Origin: Betaproteobacteria bacterium
Lineage (GTDB): Bacteria; Pseudomonadota; Gammaproteobacteria; Burkholderiales; SG8-41
NCBI GenBank assembly: GCA_016192825.1
Contig: JACPTK010000096.1
Span: forward strand, 1-64,000
Direction of reading: 5' to 3'
Length of the DNA: 64,000 bases
Positions 25,059 through 32,963 of this stretch are shown here, in pieces; position 1 is the stretch's first letter, and every line of letters begins with the position of its first letter. Below the pieces are notes generated by a model, which was not told the DNA's origin, searched no databases, and was given only the letters and a program-made list of their open reading frames with translations. The position numbers and the translations under genes were made by a program.

Positions 25059-25907
25059 ATGCTCGGGTCTGCCATCGTCGTTTTCCGCGAAACGCTTGAA
25101 GCCGCGCTGATCATCGCGATCGTCATGGGTGCAAGCCGCGGCATTGCGGCGCGCGGGCGGTGGATCACCGGCGGCGCCGCGCTTGGAATCGCCGGCGCGC
25201 TGGTGGTCGCGCTGTTCGCTGGTGCGCTCGCACAGGCGGTGGAGGGACGCGGCCAAGAACTGTTCAACGCTGGCGTCCTGCTCGCAGCCGTCGCGATGCT
25301 CGCTTGGCACAACATCTGGATGAGTTCGCACGCGCGCAAGCACGTCGCCCAGATGCAGCATCTCGGGCGCGATGTGCGTGTCGGCGTCAAGCCGCTTTCG
25401 GCCATGCTCGCCGTGACCGCGCTCGCCGTGCTGCGCGAGGGCGCCGAAACGGTGCTTTTCCTGTACGGTCTGTGGGCGGGCGGCGGCGGACGCGGTGAGC
25501 TTGCGCTCGGCGCGATGGTGGGCCTGAGCGCGGGCGCGCTTGTCAGCGCCCTGCTCTACCTGGGTCTGCTCAGAATACCGTTGCGGCACTTTTTCACGGT
25601 CACCGGACTCATCGTGCTGTTGCTCGCGGCGGGACTTGCCGCGGGCGCCGCCGGCTACCTCACGCAGGCCGGACTGCTTGAGCCGATCTCCGAGCAGCTC
25701 TGGGACACGTCTGGCTTTCTCAGCGTGGAGAGCCTACCCGGCCGCATCCTGCACGTGCTCATCGGGTATCAGGATCGCCCCACAGGAATCCAGCTGCTCT
25801 TCTATGTCGCGACGCTCGTCACGATCGCTGCACTGATGCGCATCGTCAGCGCGCGGTCCGAAAAATTGCCAACTAAACCAGACCTCAGGGAGGAACCATG
25901 TCGTTGA
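25059..25907 (+). CDS. FTR1-family iron permease (FtrC-like)
   Basis: This 282-aa membrane protein has about seven hydrophobic segments and two REXXE motifs of the FTR1 family: RETLE at residues 10-14 and REGAE near residue 125. These motifs carry iron through the membrane. In FtrABCD/EfeUOB-like systems, the permease takes ferric ion made from Fe2+ by a periplasmic oxidase. The start ATG 25059 lies 2 bases after exbD. The stop overlaps the next gene by 10 bp. Confidence 0.93.
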   Translation: MLGSAIVVFRETLEAALIIAIVMGASRGIAARGRWITGGAALGIAGALVVALFAGALAQAVEGRGQELFNAGVLLAAVAMLAWHNIWMSSHARKHVAQMQHLGRDVRVGVKPLSAMLAVTALAVLREGAETVLFLYGLWAGGGGRGELALGAMVGLSAGALVSALLYLGLLRIPLRHFFTVTGLIVLLLAAGLAAGAAGYLTQAGLLEPISEQLWDTSGFLSVESLPGRILHVLIGYQDRPTGIQLLFYVATLVTIAALMRIVSARSEKLPTKPDLREEPCR

Positions 25908-26446
25908 TTCGTCCGGTCCGCGTCGCGCTCGTGTCGCTCGCCGCGCTCATCCCGCATTCCGCCGCCGCGATCGAATACCCGATCGGTGCGCCACGCAACG
26001 TGGCGGGAATGGAAATCGCTGCCGTATACCTGCAGCCGATCGAGATGGAGCCCGAGGGCATGATGGCCAAGGCCTCGAAATCGGACATCCATCTGGAAGC
26101 CGACATTCACGCGCTCGCGAACAACGCCCACGGATTTTCCGAAGGCTCTTGGGTCCCGCACCTCGTCATCAAATACGAGCTCACGAAGCAGGGCGGCGCC
26201 GAGAAGATCGCGGGCGAAATGATGCCCATGGTGGCGAGCGACGGCCCGCACTATGGCGCCAACGTCAAGCTCAGGGGTCCGGGCAGATACAGGCTCAAGT
26301 ATTTCGTCGCGCCGCCCAGCGCCAACAAGCAGGTCCACTTCGGCCGCCATACTGATCGCGCCACCGGCGTGCGTCCCTGGTTCAAGCCGTTCGAGGTGCA
26401 ATACGAATTCACTTTCGCCGGCGTCGGCAAGAAAGGCGGGTACTGA
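25898..26446 (+). CDS. Periplasmic iron-binding P19/FtrA-like protein
   Basis: This 182-aa protein has a signal peptide (about residues 1-24, ALIPHSAAA) and the P19/Tp34 family layout: a Cu/Fe-binding fold with PIGAPRNVAGMEIAAVYLQPIEMEPEGM, HLEADIHALANNAHGF, and PHYGANVKL. The paired Met and His residues (MEPEGM, H-x-E-x-D-x-H) are the metal ligands of this family. It binds iron and copper in the periplasm and hands iron to the permease. The gene overlaps the permease gene. Confidence 0.9.
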   Translation: MSLIRPVRVALVSLAALIPHSAAAIEYPIGAPRNVAGMEIAAVYLQPIEMEPEGMMAKASKSDIHLEADIHALANNAHGFSEGSWVPHLVIKYELTKQGGAEKIAGEMMPMVASDGPHYGANVKLRGPGRYRLKYFVAPPSANKQVHFGRHTDRATGVRPWFKPFEVQYEFTFAGVGKKGGY

Positions 26447-26536
26447 GATGGCGGCGTCTGCTACACCGCCCGTTCCGACGCTCAGCGGGTCCGTGCCCGT
26501 CGTCGGGCTGGGAGCAAAAGTCGGATATTGATCGTC

Positions 26537-26872
26537 ATGGCGCAACGCCTTGGCCGCGCGCTGGTCCTGCTCGCAACGGTGGCGCTCACCGCCGCGGCGG
26601 CGCAGGACCTGCCTGTCTTTCAGATCGTGATGAAAGACGGCCGCTTTTCTCCCGAGCGGCTGGAAGTGCCGGCAGGCAAGCGCCTCAAGCTGGTGCTGAA
26701 AAACGAAGGCCGCGGCCCCGCCGAGTTCGAGAACCTGAGCATGCGGGTGGAAAAGGTTCTCGCGCCGGGCGTGACCTCATTTGTGGTGCTGCATGGCCTC
26801 AAACCGGGCGAATACCGCTTCGTCGACGAGTTTCGCCCCGACGGCGGCAGCCTGACGCTGGTCGCGAAGTGA
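26537..26872 (+). CDS. Cupredoxin-domain protein (FtrB-like)
   Basis: This 111-aa periplasmic protein has a signal peptide (MAQRLGRALVLLATVALTAAAA) and a small cupredoxin-type beta barrel (FQIVMKDGRFSPERLEVPAGKRLKLVLKNEGRGPAEFENL...GLKPGEYRFVDEFRPDGG). The type 1 copper ligands are not all evident, as in other FtrB/EfeO-cupredoxin proteins. It is thought to oxidise Fe2+ for the permease. Start at ATG 26537; TTG 26528 is an alternative. The next gene follows by 7 bp. Confidence 0.85.
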   Translation: MAQRLGRALVLLATVALTAAAAQDLPVFQIVMKDGRFSPERLEVPAGKRLKLVLKNEGRGPAEFENLSMRVEKVLAPGVTSFVVLHGLKPGEYRFVDEFRPDGGSLTLVAK

Positions 26873-26879
26873 TCGGATC

Positions 26880-28274
26880 ATGGCTGATTCGGTAAGCATC
26901 CTCCTTGCGCCGCCGCGTAGCCCAATACTGGCGCGACTGGGCGAGGCGATGCGCCGGCATCGTCGTTTCATTCTCGCCATTCAATGGACGGTGGTCGCCG
27001 TCTACCTGGTCCTGCTGACGCTGCCTGCGTTCGCACCCCTGCCGCCCAGCAGCGGGAGCATTCTGTCCAACCTGACGCTGTTCGCCCAGTTCGCGTTCTG
27101 GGGCATTTGGTGGCCGTTCGTCATGCTGAGCATGATGCTCGTAGGCCGGGTTTGGTGCGGTGTGCTGTGCCCCGAAGGCGCGCTCAGCGAGTGGGTGAGC
27201 CGCCACGGGCTGGGAAAATCGATTCCCCGCTGGATCCGCTGGAGCGGGTGGCCCTTCGTGGCGTTCCTCATCACGACGGTGTACGGACAGCTGGTGAGCG
27301 TCTACGAGTATCCCAAGGCGGCGCTGCTGGTGCTGGGCGGCTCGACGGCAGCGGCCGTCGTCATCGGTTTCCTTTACGGCAAGGGCAAGCGCGTATGGTG
27401 CCGGCACCTCTGCCCGGCGAACGGCGTCTTCGCCCTGCTGGCGAAAATCGCGCCGCTGCATTTCCGCACCAATGAGGTGGCGTGGAAGCGTTTTCCAGGG
27501 CGCGCCGACAGCGTCGACTGCGCGCCGCTCGTGGACCTGCGCCACCTGCAAAGCGCTTCCCAGTGCCACGCGTGCGGGCGCTGCGCCGGCCACCGGGGCG
27601 CGATCGAACTCGCCGTGCGCCCACCCAACCACGAGATTCTGTCGCGCCCCCCGAACCGCGATGCCGGCGCGGCCGCCGTGCTGCTGATCTTCGGCGTGCT
27701 TGGCGTGGCGACCGGCGCGTTCCAGTGGACCCTGAGCCCCTGGTTCGTCGCCATGAAGCTGGCGGCAGCCGAGTGGCTGATCGCGCGTGACTCGCTGTGG
27801 CTGCTCCAGGCCAACGCGCCCTGGTGGATCCTGACGCATTATCCCGAGGCGAGCGATGTCTTCACCTGGCTCGATGGCCTGACCATCATCGCCTACATTT
27901 CCGGGACGGCGATCGTCGTCGGCACGACGACGCTGATTGCGCTGCTCGGCGCTCAGTTCCTCGCCGGCTGCGGGCGCTACGACTGGAAATCGCTCGCGAT
28001 GACGCTGATTCCGCTCGCAGGCATCAGTATTTTCCTCGGCTTGTCGATGCTGACCCTGACCCAGTTGCGCGCCGAGGGCGTGACCTTCGCCTGGCTTGAG
28101 GAAGCGCGCGCCGCGCTGCTCCTCCTCGGCTTGGGCTGGTCGGGCTGGCTGGGCGCGCGCGTCGTCTTGGCGAGCCCGGCTGCGCGTTTACGCCGGCTCG
28201 CGGCCCTGGCCGTATACGCGCTGCCGCTCGCATTGCTCGGCTCTGTCTGGTACCTGGCGTTCTATGTCTGGTAG
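26880..28274 (+). CDS. Polyferredoxin membrane protein (FtrD/NapH-like)
   Basis: This 464-aa membrane protein has about eight hydrophobic segments and two CxxxCP motifs (RVWCGVLCPEGAL near 100 and KRVWCRHLCPANG near 175). These and a Cys-rich section (CHACGRCAG near 225) fit a 4Fe-4S polyferredoxin. It probably passes electrons from the periplasmic iron oxidation step into the membrane, as in FtrD of Bordetella and Brucella. Its stop overlaps the HemP start. Confidence 0.88.
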   Translation: MADSVSILLAPPRSPILARLGEAMRRHRRFILAIQWTVVAVYLVLLTLPAFAPLPPSSGSILSNLTLFAQFAFWGIWWPFVMLSMMLVGRVWCGVLCPEGALSEWVSRHGLGKSIPRWIRWSGWPFVAFLITTVYGQLVSVYEYPKAALLVLGGSTAAAVVIGFLYGKGKRVWCRHLCPANGVFALLAKIAPLHFRTNEVAWKRFPGRADSVDCAPLVDLRHLQSASQCHACGRCAGHRGAIELAVRPPNHEILSRPPNRDAGAAAVLLIFGVLGVATGAFQWTLSPWFVAMKLAAAEWLIARDSLWLLQANAPWWILTHYPEASDVFTWLDGLTIIAYISGTAIVVGTTTLIALLGAQFLAGCGRYDWKSLAMTLIPLAGISIFLGLSMLTLTQLRAEGVTFAWLEEARAALLLLGLGWSGWLGARVVLASPAARLRRLAALAVYALPLALLGSVWYLAFYVW

Positions 28275-28554
28275 TCATTGCGCCATGATTCCGCCGCCGA
28301 AACGGGTTGCAAAGCCGCGACCCAAGCCGCCAGAACCAACGCCGGCGCTCACAGCGTCCCTGGAAGCGCCGTCACTAGTGCTCGCGCCTGCACCGCTGGT
28401 ACACGAGGCGAGCGGCGAGTCACGGACGCGCGCGCGGATCGAGATCACCAGCACAGAGCTTTTCGCAGGCAACCGCGAAATCCAAATCCGCCACGCGGGC
28501 GAGATTTACATCCTGCGTCGGACCAGCAAGGGGAAACTGATCTTGACCAAGTAA
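28264..28554 (+). CDS. HemP-family hemin uptake protein
   Basis: This small protein (96 aa from ATG 28264, or 89 aa from ATG 28285) ends in the HemP/HmuP domain: EITSTELFAGNREIQIRHAGEIYILRRTSKGKLILTK. HemP proteins are small and basic and promote transcription or translation of heme receptors. The first half is Pro-rich and not conserved. It lies at the 3' end of the ftr operon and overlaps FtrD by 11 bp (if 28264 is used). Confidence 0.82.
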   Translation: MSGSHCAMIPPPKRVAKPRPKPPEPTPALTASLEAPSLVLAPAPLVHEASGESRTRARIEITSTELFAGNREIQIRHAGEIYILRRTSKGKLILTK

Positions 28555-28636
28555 CTACCGTCAGCCAGCCAGTGGGTCCTCCTCGTGCACCGGGAGCCCA
28601 GTTAGCCCGCCACGGCACCATCCAAGGAGCTTCATC

Positions 28637-28753
28637 ATGAATGAAACGTGGCGGTTCATCACCGTAATCACCCTCCTCATCGCCGTCGGCGTGCTGCTCC
28701 CATTCGCCGCCGAGGCGGCCGGCCTGCTCATCGCAGTTCCTGTTGTGGCTTGA
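28637..28753 (+). CDS. Small membrane protein, 38 aa
   Basis: A short frame starts at ATG 28637 behind AAGGAG (7 bases away) and ends at TGA 28753. The peptide is MNETWRFITVITLLIAVGVL... with one long hydrophobic segment and an Ala-rich tail; it is a single-pass membrane peptide of the kind found near Ftr and ExbBD genes. The good ribosome binding site and the next gene starting 11 bases later with its own SD support it. Not recognised as a named family. Confidence 0.65.
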   Translation: MNETWRFITVITLLIAVGVLLPFAAEAAGLLIAVPVVA

Positions 28754-28763
28754 GGAGAGTTCC

Positions 28764-29045
28764 ATGGAACGGCCGGATCGCGACATACCCGAACCCGAGA
28801 CGCTGTTCGCCGCCGCACTGTATCTCGCGACGAACTACGCGAAGACCGGATGCCCGATGCTGTGCAACCTCATCATGCGGCAGCTCGCATGCATTCGCAG
28901 CCATCCGAGCGAAGCCGTGCCGCAGGCATTGCGGGACGCCTGCGGCAGGCTGCTCGCCGAATGGGGCCGTATCGGCGCGGAGCGCGCGGCGGCACTGCAC
29001 GAAAACGCGGTCGCGGCGGGGATCACGAGAGGCCGCGTGCACTGA
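28764..29045 (+). CDS. Unknown small protein, 93 aa
   Basis: The start ATG 28764 (MERPDRDIPEPETLFAAALY) has GAGGAG a few bases upstream. The protein is mostly helical, with a pair of Cys (CPMLCNLIMRQLACI) and no signal peptide. It is the last plus-strand gene of the iron island, 11 bp after the small membrane protein, so it is probably part of the same transcript. I do not recognise the family. Confidence 0.7.
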   Translation: MERPDRDIPEPETLFAAALYLATNYAKTGCPMLCNLIMRQLACIRSHPSEAVPQALRDACGRLLAEWGRIGAERAAALHENAVAAGITRGRVH

Positions 29046-29082
29046 AGCCGGACCGGCGATCCCGCCGTGTCGCGGCGCGAGC

Positions 29083-30159
29083 TCAACCCGCTCGCGCGTC
29101 GCGGGTCAGCAACGGCCACAAGGCATCGGCGCCCTGCTGCTGGACCTCCCGGCCGAGCGCCATCGACCATTCCGCCTCGTTGCCGTCCTCGTCGCGCCAG
29201 GCCCATAACCGCAGGGTCGAGTGGTGGAGTGGATATTCGTTCGTGACGCCGACCGCGCCGTGCACCTGGTGCGCGATCAAGGCCACTTCGCGCGCGGCAT
29301 TCGCCGCGCATATCTTCGCTGCCGCGACCTCGGTGAGCGCCTCGCCCCGTCGTTCCACTGCGCCTGCGGCCAGGAAGGCGGCGGCAACAGCGACCGCGAC
29401 CTCGCCTCCGGCGCGCGCCAGCTCCTGTTGCATGGCCTGAAACTGGGCGATCGGATGGCCGAACTGCACGCGCTGCTTCGCGTAGTCGATCGAGATTTCC
29501 AGCGCGCGCTCGAGCGCGCCCGCCATCAGCAGGGCGCGGCCCAGCGCGGCGCGCTGGCGCAGCGCGCGAGCCGTGACCCCGGCGGCCGCGGGCGCCGCGA
29601 GCAAGGGGGCGACCTGACGGAGCGTCACCTGATCCCTCGGCTCGTCCGCGAGATTGCGGCCCGGCGCAATCTGGCACGCGCCGGAGTCAACCATGACAAC
29701 CAGCAGTTGACCATCGGCCTCCGCGAGGCCGACCAGGCGCGCGGCGATCCGTGCCCACGGCACGCGGGCGCGCACGCCCGACACCACCCAGCCGGTTCCC
29801 GAGCGCTGCGCGCTGAGCGGCGCGCCGGTCAACACCACCAGCGGGCCCCGCGGCAGCTCGAGCCCCGCGCCGGCGAGGAGCCAGTTGGCGAGCAGGGCCG
29901 TCTCGGCGAACGGCACCGGAGCCGCATAGCGCCCCGCCACCCGCAGCATCGCGGCAAGGTCCGACACGGTGCCGCCTGCGCCGCCAGCCTCCTCGGGCAC
30001 GGACACGCGCGGCAATTCGGCGCTTTCCATGGTCGCCCACAGCGCCGCCGACCACCCGTCGCGCTTCGCGGCTTCGAGCATCTTGGCATCGACGTGGTCG
30101 GCGAACAGCCGCATCGCCGATTCGACCAGCATCGCGCGGATTTCGTTGGGCGCGTTCAT
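29083..30159 (-). CDS. Acyl-CoA dehydrogenase family, small subunit-like
   Basis: This 358-aa flavoprotein has the ACAD fold: the N-terminal helices, ALRQRAALGRALLMAGALERALEISIDYAKQRVQFGHPIAQFQAMQQELA, and the C-terminal VHGAVGVTNEYPLHHSTLRLWAWRDE. It is shorter than a typical ACAD (about 380-400) and the middle beta domain is reduced, like the partner subunits of heteromeric ACADs. It follows a second, longer ACAD gene, overlapping by 4 bp, so the two probably form a hetero-oligomer that oxidises an acyl-CoA to the 2-enoyl-CoA. Confidence 0.88.
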   Translation of the reverse strand: MNAPNEIRAMLVESAMRLFADHVDAKMLEAAKRDGWSAALWATMESAELPRVSVPEEAGGAGGTVSDLAAMLRVAGRYAAPVPFAETALLANWLLAGAGLELPRGPLVVLTGAPLSAQRSGTGWVVSGVRARVPWARIAARLVGLAEADGQLLVVMVDSGACQIAPGRNLADEPRDQVTLRQVAPLLAAPAAAGVTARALRQRAALGRALLMAGALERALEISIDYAKQRVQFGHPIAQFQAMQQELARAGGEVAVAVAAAFLAAGAVERRGEALTEVAAAKICAANAAREVALIAHQVHGAVGVTNEYPLHHSTLRLWAWRDEDGNEAEWSMALGREVQQQGADALWPLLTRDARAG

Positions 30160-31346
30160 GTGCGGGGTCCCAGGAGGCGGCGCGCGATCAGCGTGCGCAG
30201 AACCTGCGTCGTGCCGCCGCGTATGGTGGAGATCGGCGAGAACACGATGGCATCGGCCAGATGGCGCACAAAGGCGTCGGGGGCGTCGGGGTCGGGCTCC
30301 ACGCCCACGAGCAGGCGCGCGGCATCGGTGATCTCCCGCTCGTAGAACGTCCCCACGTCCTTGAGCAGCGCGGCTTCCGTGGCGAGATCGGGCGTAGCAT
30401 GTTTCGCTCCGCCCTCGCCGGGGATGCTGCGCTCGAGCGTGAGCGCGATGCCGAGCGACATGCGGCGCAGCGCCCAGAAGCGCGCCGTGAGTTTCCCGAT
30501 GTGCTCCAGCGCGCGCGCGTCGGCCGTCTTCCCTAGCCGGCGGATCAGCTCGACCAGCAGCGGAAAAGTGATCATGTAGCGCTCAGGCCCGCTGCGCTCG
30601 AGCGCGAGCTCGGACGTGATCTGCTTCCATCCCTGGCCGACTTCCCCGACCACCATGTCGTCGGGCACGAACACGTTGTCGAGAAAGACTTCGTTGAAGT
30701 GGTGGAAGCCGTTCATCAAGAGGATGGGCCGCACCGTGACGCCGGGCGCGTTGAGCTCGACCACCAGCTGCGAGAGGCCCTCGTGGCGGTTTCCGGTGTC
30801 GGGCGAGGTCCGGCACAGCACGAAGAAGGCGTGCGCCTTGTGCGCCCAGCTTGTCCACACCTTCTGGCCGTTGACGCGCCAGCCGCCCGGGACGCGCTCG
30901 GCGCGCGTCTTCACCGAGGCCAGGTCGGAGCCGGAATTGGGCTCGCTCATGCCGAGCGCGAAGTAGCATTTCCCGCGCGCAATCGCCGGCAGGTATTTCT
31001 GCTTGAGCTTCTCCGAGCCGTAGCGCAGCAGGCCGGGCCCGATCTGCCGGTCGGCGAACCAGTGGGCGGCGCAGGGCGCGGCCGCGGCGAGCATTTCTTC
31101 CGTGACGACGAAACGCTCGAGATAGGAACGCTCCTGGCCGCCATAGCGCTTGGGCCAGGTCATGCCGATCCAGCCGCGGACGGCAACCTTGCGCGTGAAA
31201 TCGGCGCTGAACTCGGCGTGGCCGACTTGCGGCGTGTAGGTCCCGGCGCGCGCCTCCTCCTGAAGGAAGGCGCGCACCTCCTTGCGGAGCGCGCGCGCCG
31301 CCGCCGGCAGTTCCAGGTCCGAGAAATCGACGGTGTCGAAGAACAA
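30156..31346 (-). CDS. Acyl-CoA dehydrogenase family, large subunit-like
   Basis: This protein of about 396 aa has ALGMSEPNSGSDLASVKTRAERVPGGWRVNGQKVWTSWAH (flavin-binding region), and the C-terminal IGKLTARFWALRRMSLGIALTLERSIPGEGG with a family-type FADH region. The start was placed at TTG 31346, with AAGGA six bases upstream; GTG 31352 would overlap the upstream gene as GTGA. It pairs with the shorter ACAD downstream. Acyl-CoA dehydrogenases of this heteromeric type handle bulky substrates such as steroid or aromatic side chains. Confidence 0.88.
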   Translation of the reverse strand: MFFDTVDFSDLELPAAARALRKEVRAFLQEEARAGTYTPQVGHAEFSADFTRKVAVRGWIGMTWPKRYGGQERSYLERFVVTEEMLAAAAPCAAHWFADRQIGPGLLRYGSEKLKQKYLPAIARGKCYFALGMSEPNSGSDLASVKTRAERVPGGWRVNGQKVWTSWAHKAHAFFVLCRTSPDTGNRHEGLSQLVVELNAPGVTVRPILLMNGFHHFNEVFLDNVFVPDDMVVGEVGQGWKQITSELALERSGPERYMITFPLLVELIRRLGKTADARALEHIGKLTARFWALRRMSLGIALTLERSIPGEGGAKHATPDLATEAALLKDVGTFYEREITDAARLLVGVEPDPDAPDAFVRHLADAIVFSPISTIRGGTTQVLRTLIARRLLGPRT

Positions 31347-31348
31347 GC

Positions 31349-32347
31349 TCACTCCTTGCGGGCGAGTTCCAGCGCCACCAGGCTTTCCCGGTAGGCGTCG
31401 TACTGCGCCTTGAGGTATTCCGCGCCCTTGGCCGCGTTCAGGCCGAGTGTAGCCCAATGGTTCTTTTTCGCGAATTCCTTCCATTCGGGCCGCTTGACGA
31501 GGTCCGAGAACACTTGCTCCCAGTACTGGGCCTGCGCCTGTTGCATGTCCTTCGGACCGACGAGATAGTACTGAAGCTCGCCCACGACATCGGCGCCCTG
31601 TTCCCGCCATGTGGGCGTGGTGGCCAACGGCCCCGCCTCGTACCGTTGGGGCGCGGAAACCGCGAGCGTGCGCATCTTGCCGGCCTGGACATGCCCCAGG
31701 ATGTTTCCGGGGCCGCCTACCACCACGTCAATGTGGCCCCCGAGCACCGCGACCGTCGCTTTTCCGCCGCCGTCGTGCACCACCGCTCGCAGCTGCTTGA
31801 CGTCGACCTGGGCGGCCTTCGCCACGCGCGCGATCGCGATGTGATTGTAGTTTCCGGCCGATATCGCAAAGGCAAAGCTCACCGACGTCGGATCGGCCTT
31901 CAGCCGGGCGATCAGGTCTTTCCCGCTGCTGATCGCGGAATCCGCTCTCACGGAAAAAACATTGTAGTCACTGAACAGCACCGACAGCAGGGCAAAGTCC
32001 GTGTAGTTGTATTTCGTGGAGCCGAGAATATGGCCCGTGAGCAACGATCCGCTGGCCGTGGCGATCGGGGCGGATCGGCTCCCGACGCTCTTGCCCAGGT
32101 ACGTCAAGGCGATTGTGCCGCCGCCCCCGGCCTTGTTCACGACGCTCAGCGGCGCCGGAACGAGCTTGTTCTCGTCCAGGATGCGCGCCGACATCCGCGC
32201 GAAGCGGTCGTGAACGCTCCCGGGACCAGCGGCAACCACCAGCTCCACCGGCTCGGACGGCCGCCAGCTCGGCTCCGCAGCCGATACCTCGCACGAGAGA
32301 ACCGCGGCCGTCACCATCAGTAGCACCTTCTGACAAGGCGTTTTCAT
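31349..32347 (-). CDS. TctC/Bug-family periplasmic binding protein
   Basis: This 332-aa periplasmic protein has a signal peptide (VLLMVTAAVLSCEVSAA) and the Bug family pattern WRPSEPVELVVAAGPGSVHDRFARMSARILDENKLVPAPLSVVNKAGGGGTIALTYLGK. It may bind a carboxylic acid for a tripartite tricarboxylate transporter or act as a sensor. The start ATG 32347 sits behind GGAGGAATATCC. The transport membrane subunits TctA and TctB are not in the window. Its position among CoA-catabolism genes suggests that it recognises the substrate acid of this pathway. Confidence 0.88.
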   Translation of the reverse strand: MKTPCQKVLLMVTAAVLSCEVSAAEPSWRPSEPVELVVAAGPGSVHDRFARMSARILDENKLVPAPLSVVNKAGGGGTIALTYLGKSVGSRSAPIATASGSLLTGHILGSTKYNYTDFALLSVLFSDYNVFSVRADSAISSGKDLIARLKADPTSVSFAFAISAGNYNHIAIARVAKAAQVDVKQLRAVVHDGGGKATVAVLGGHIDVVVGGPGNILGHVQAGKMRTLAVSAPQRYEAGPLATTPTWREQGADVVGELQYYLVGPKDMQQAQAQYWEQVFSDLVKRPEWKEFAKKNHWATLGLNAAKGAEYLKAQYDAYRESLVALELARKE

Positions 32348-32540
32348 TGGATATTCCTCCATGGTTGTTGTACTGCACTTCACGCTTGTAGCCGTCACCT
32401 CGCTGTCCGGGCGCTTCGCAGCGCGCGCCTCTTGTTTCTCCACAATCGGGTCGTCCCGCCGGGCGCTCCGTTCCGCATCCCATCGCGCGATTCGCGCCTC
32501 GAATCCGCTGGCGACGATCGGCAGCAGCCCTGCACCCGCG

Positions 32541-32960
32541 CTAGGCCGGGCGGAATTTGGGTATCGCCGCCTCCTCGCTGATGTCCTCGAAGTAAGCTTC
32601 AACCTGCATGCCGATGTGAACTTTTTCCGGCGGGCACCCGGTGAGCTGGCCATACATCCGGGGACCATCGTCCAGCTCGATGATGCACAGCACGACCGGC
32701 AAGTCGTCCTTCCAGGCCGGGAAGTTCATCATGACGGTGTGGGCCACGGTATGCGAGTAGATGGTGCCCCGCGGCTTCACCTCGACCCACTCCAGGCCGC
32801 GGTCTCCGCACTCGATGCACCAGGGCTTGGGATAGAAGTTGAGGGTGCCGCAGTGCTTGCACTTCTGCATCACCAGCTTGCGATTCTTGGCGGCGGCCCA
32901 GAACGGACGCGTGAGATCGCTGATCTCGGGCAGGGGCTTGCCGGGAGTATGCTGTGCCAT
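32541..32960 (-). CDS. DUF35 OB-fold protein with zinc ribbon
   Basis: This 139-aa protein has an N-terminal zinc ribbon (Cys34-x2-Cys37 and Cys48-x2-Cys51) followed by an OB fold (GDRGLEWVEVKPRGTIYSHTVAHTVMM...YGQLTGCPPEKVHIGMQVEAYFEDI). This is the DUF35/ACAC family, partners of thiolase-like proteins in CoA-linked chemistry (for example ChsH2-Ltp2 in steroid side-chain cleavage). The adjacent gene is such a thiolase-like protein, with only 3 bp between the genes. Confidence 0.9.
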   Translation of the reverse strand: MAQHTPGKPLPEISDLTRPFWAAAKNRKLVMQKCKHCGTLNFYPKPWCIECGDRGLEWVEVKPRGTIYSHTVAHTVMMNFPAWKDDLPVVLCIIELDDGPRMYGQLTGCPPEKVHIGMQVEAYFEDISEEAAIPKFRPA

Positions 32961-32963
32961 GGT

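Noticed and set aside
30156-31610. Longer start (31610) for the second acyl-CoA dehydrogenase
   Set aside because: It would overlap the upstream Bug gene by over 260 bp and adds a low-complexity N-terminus.
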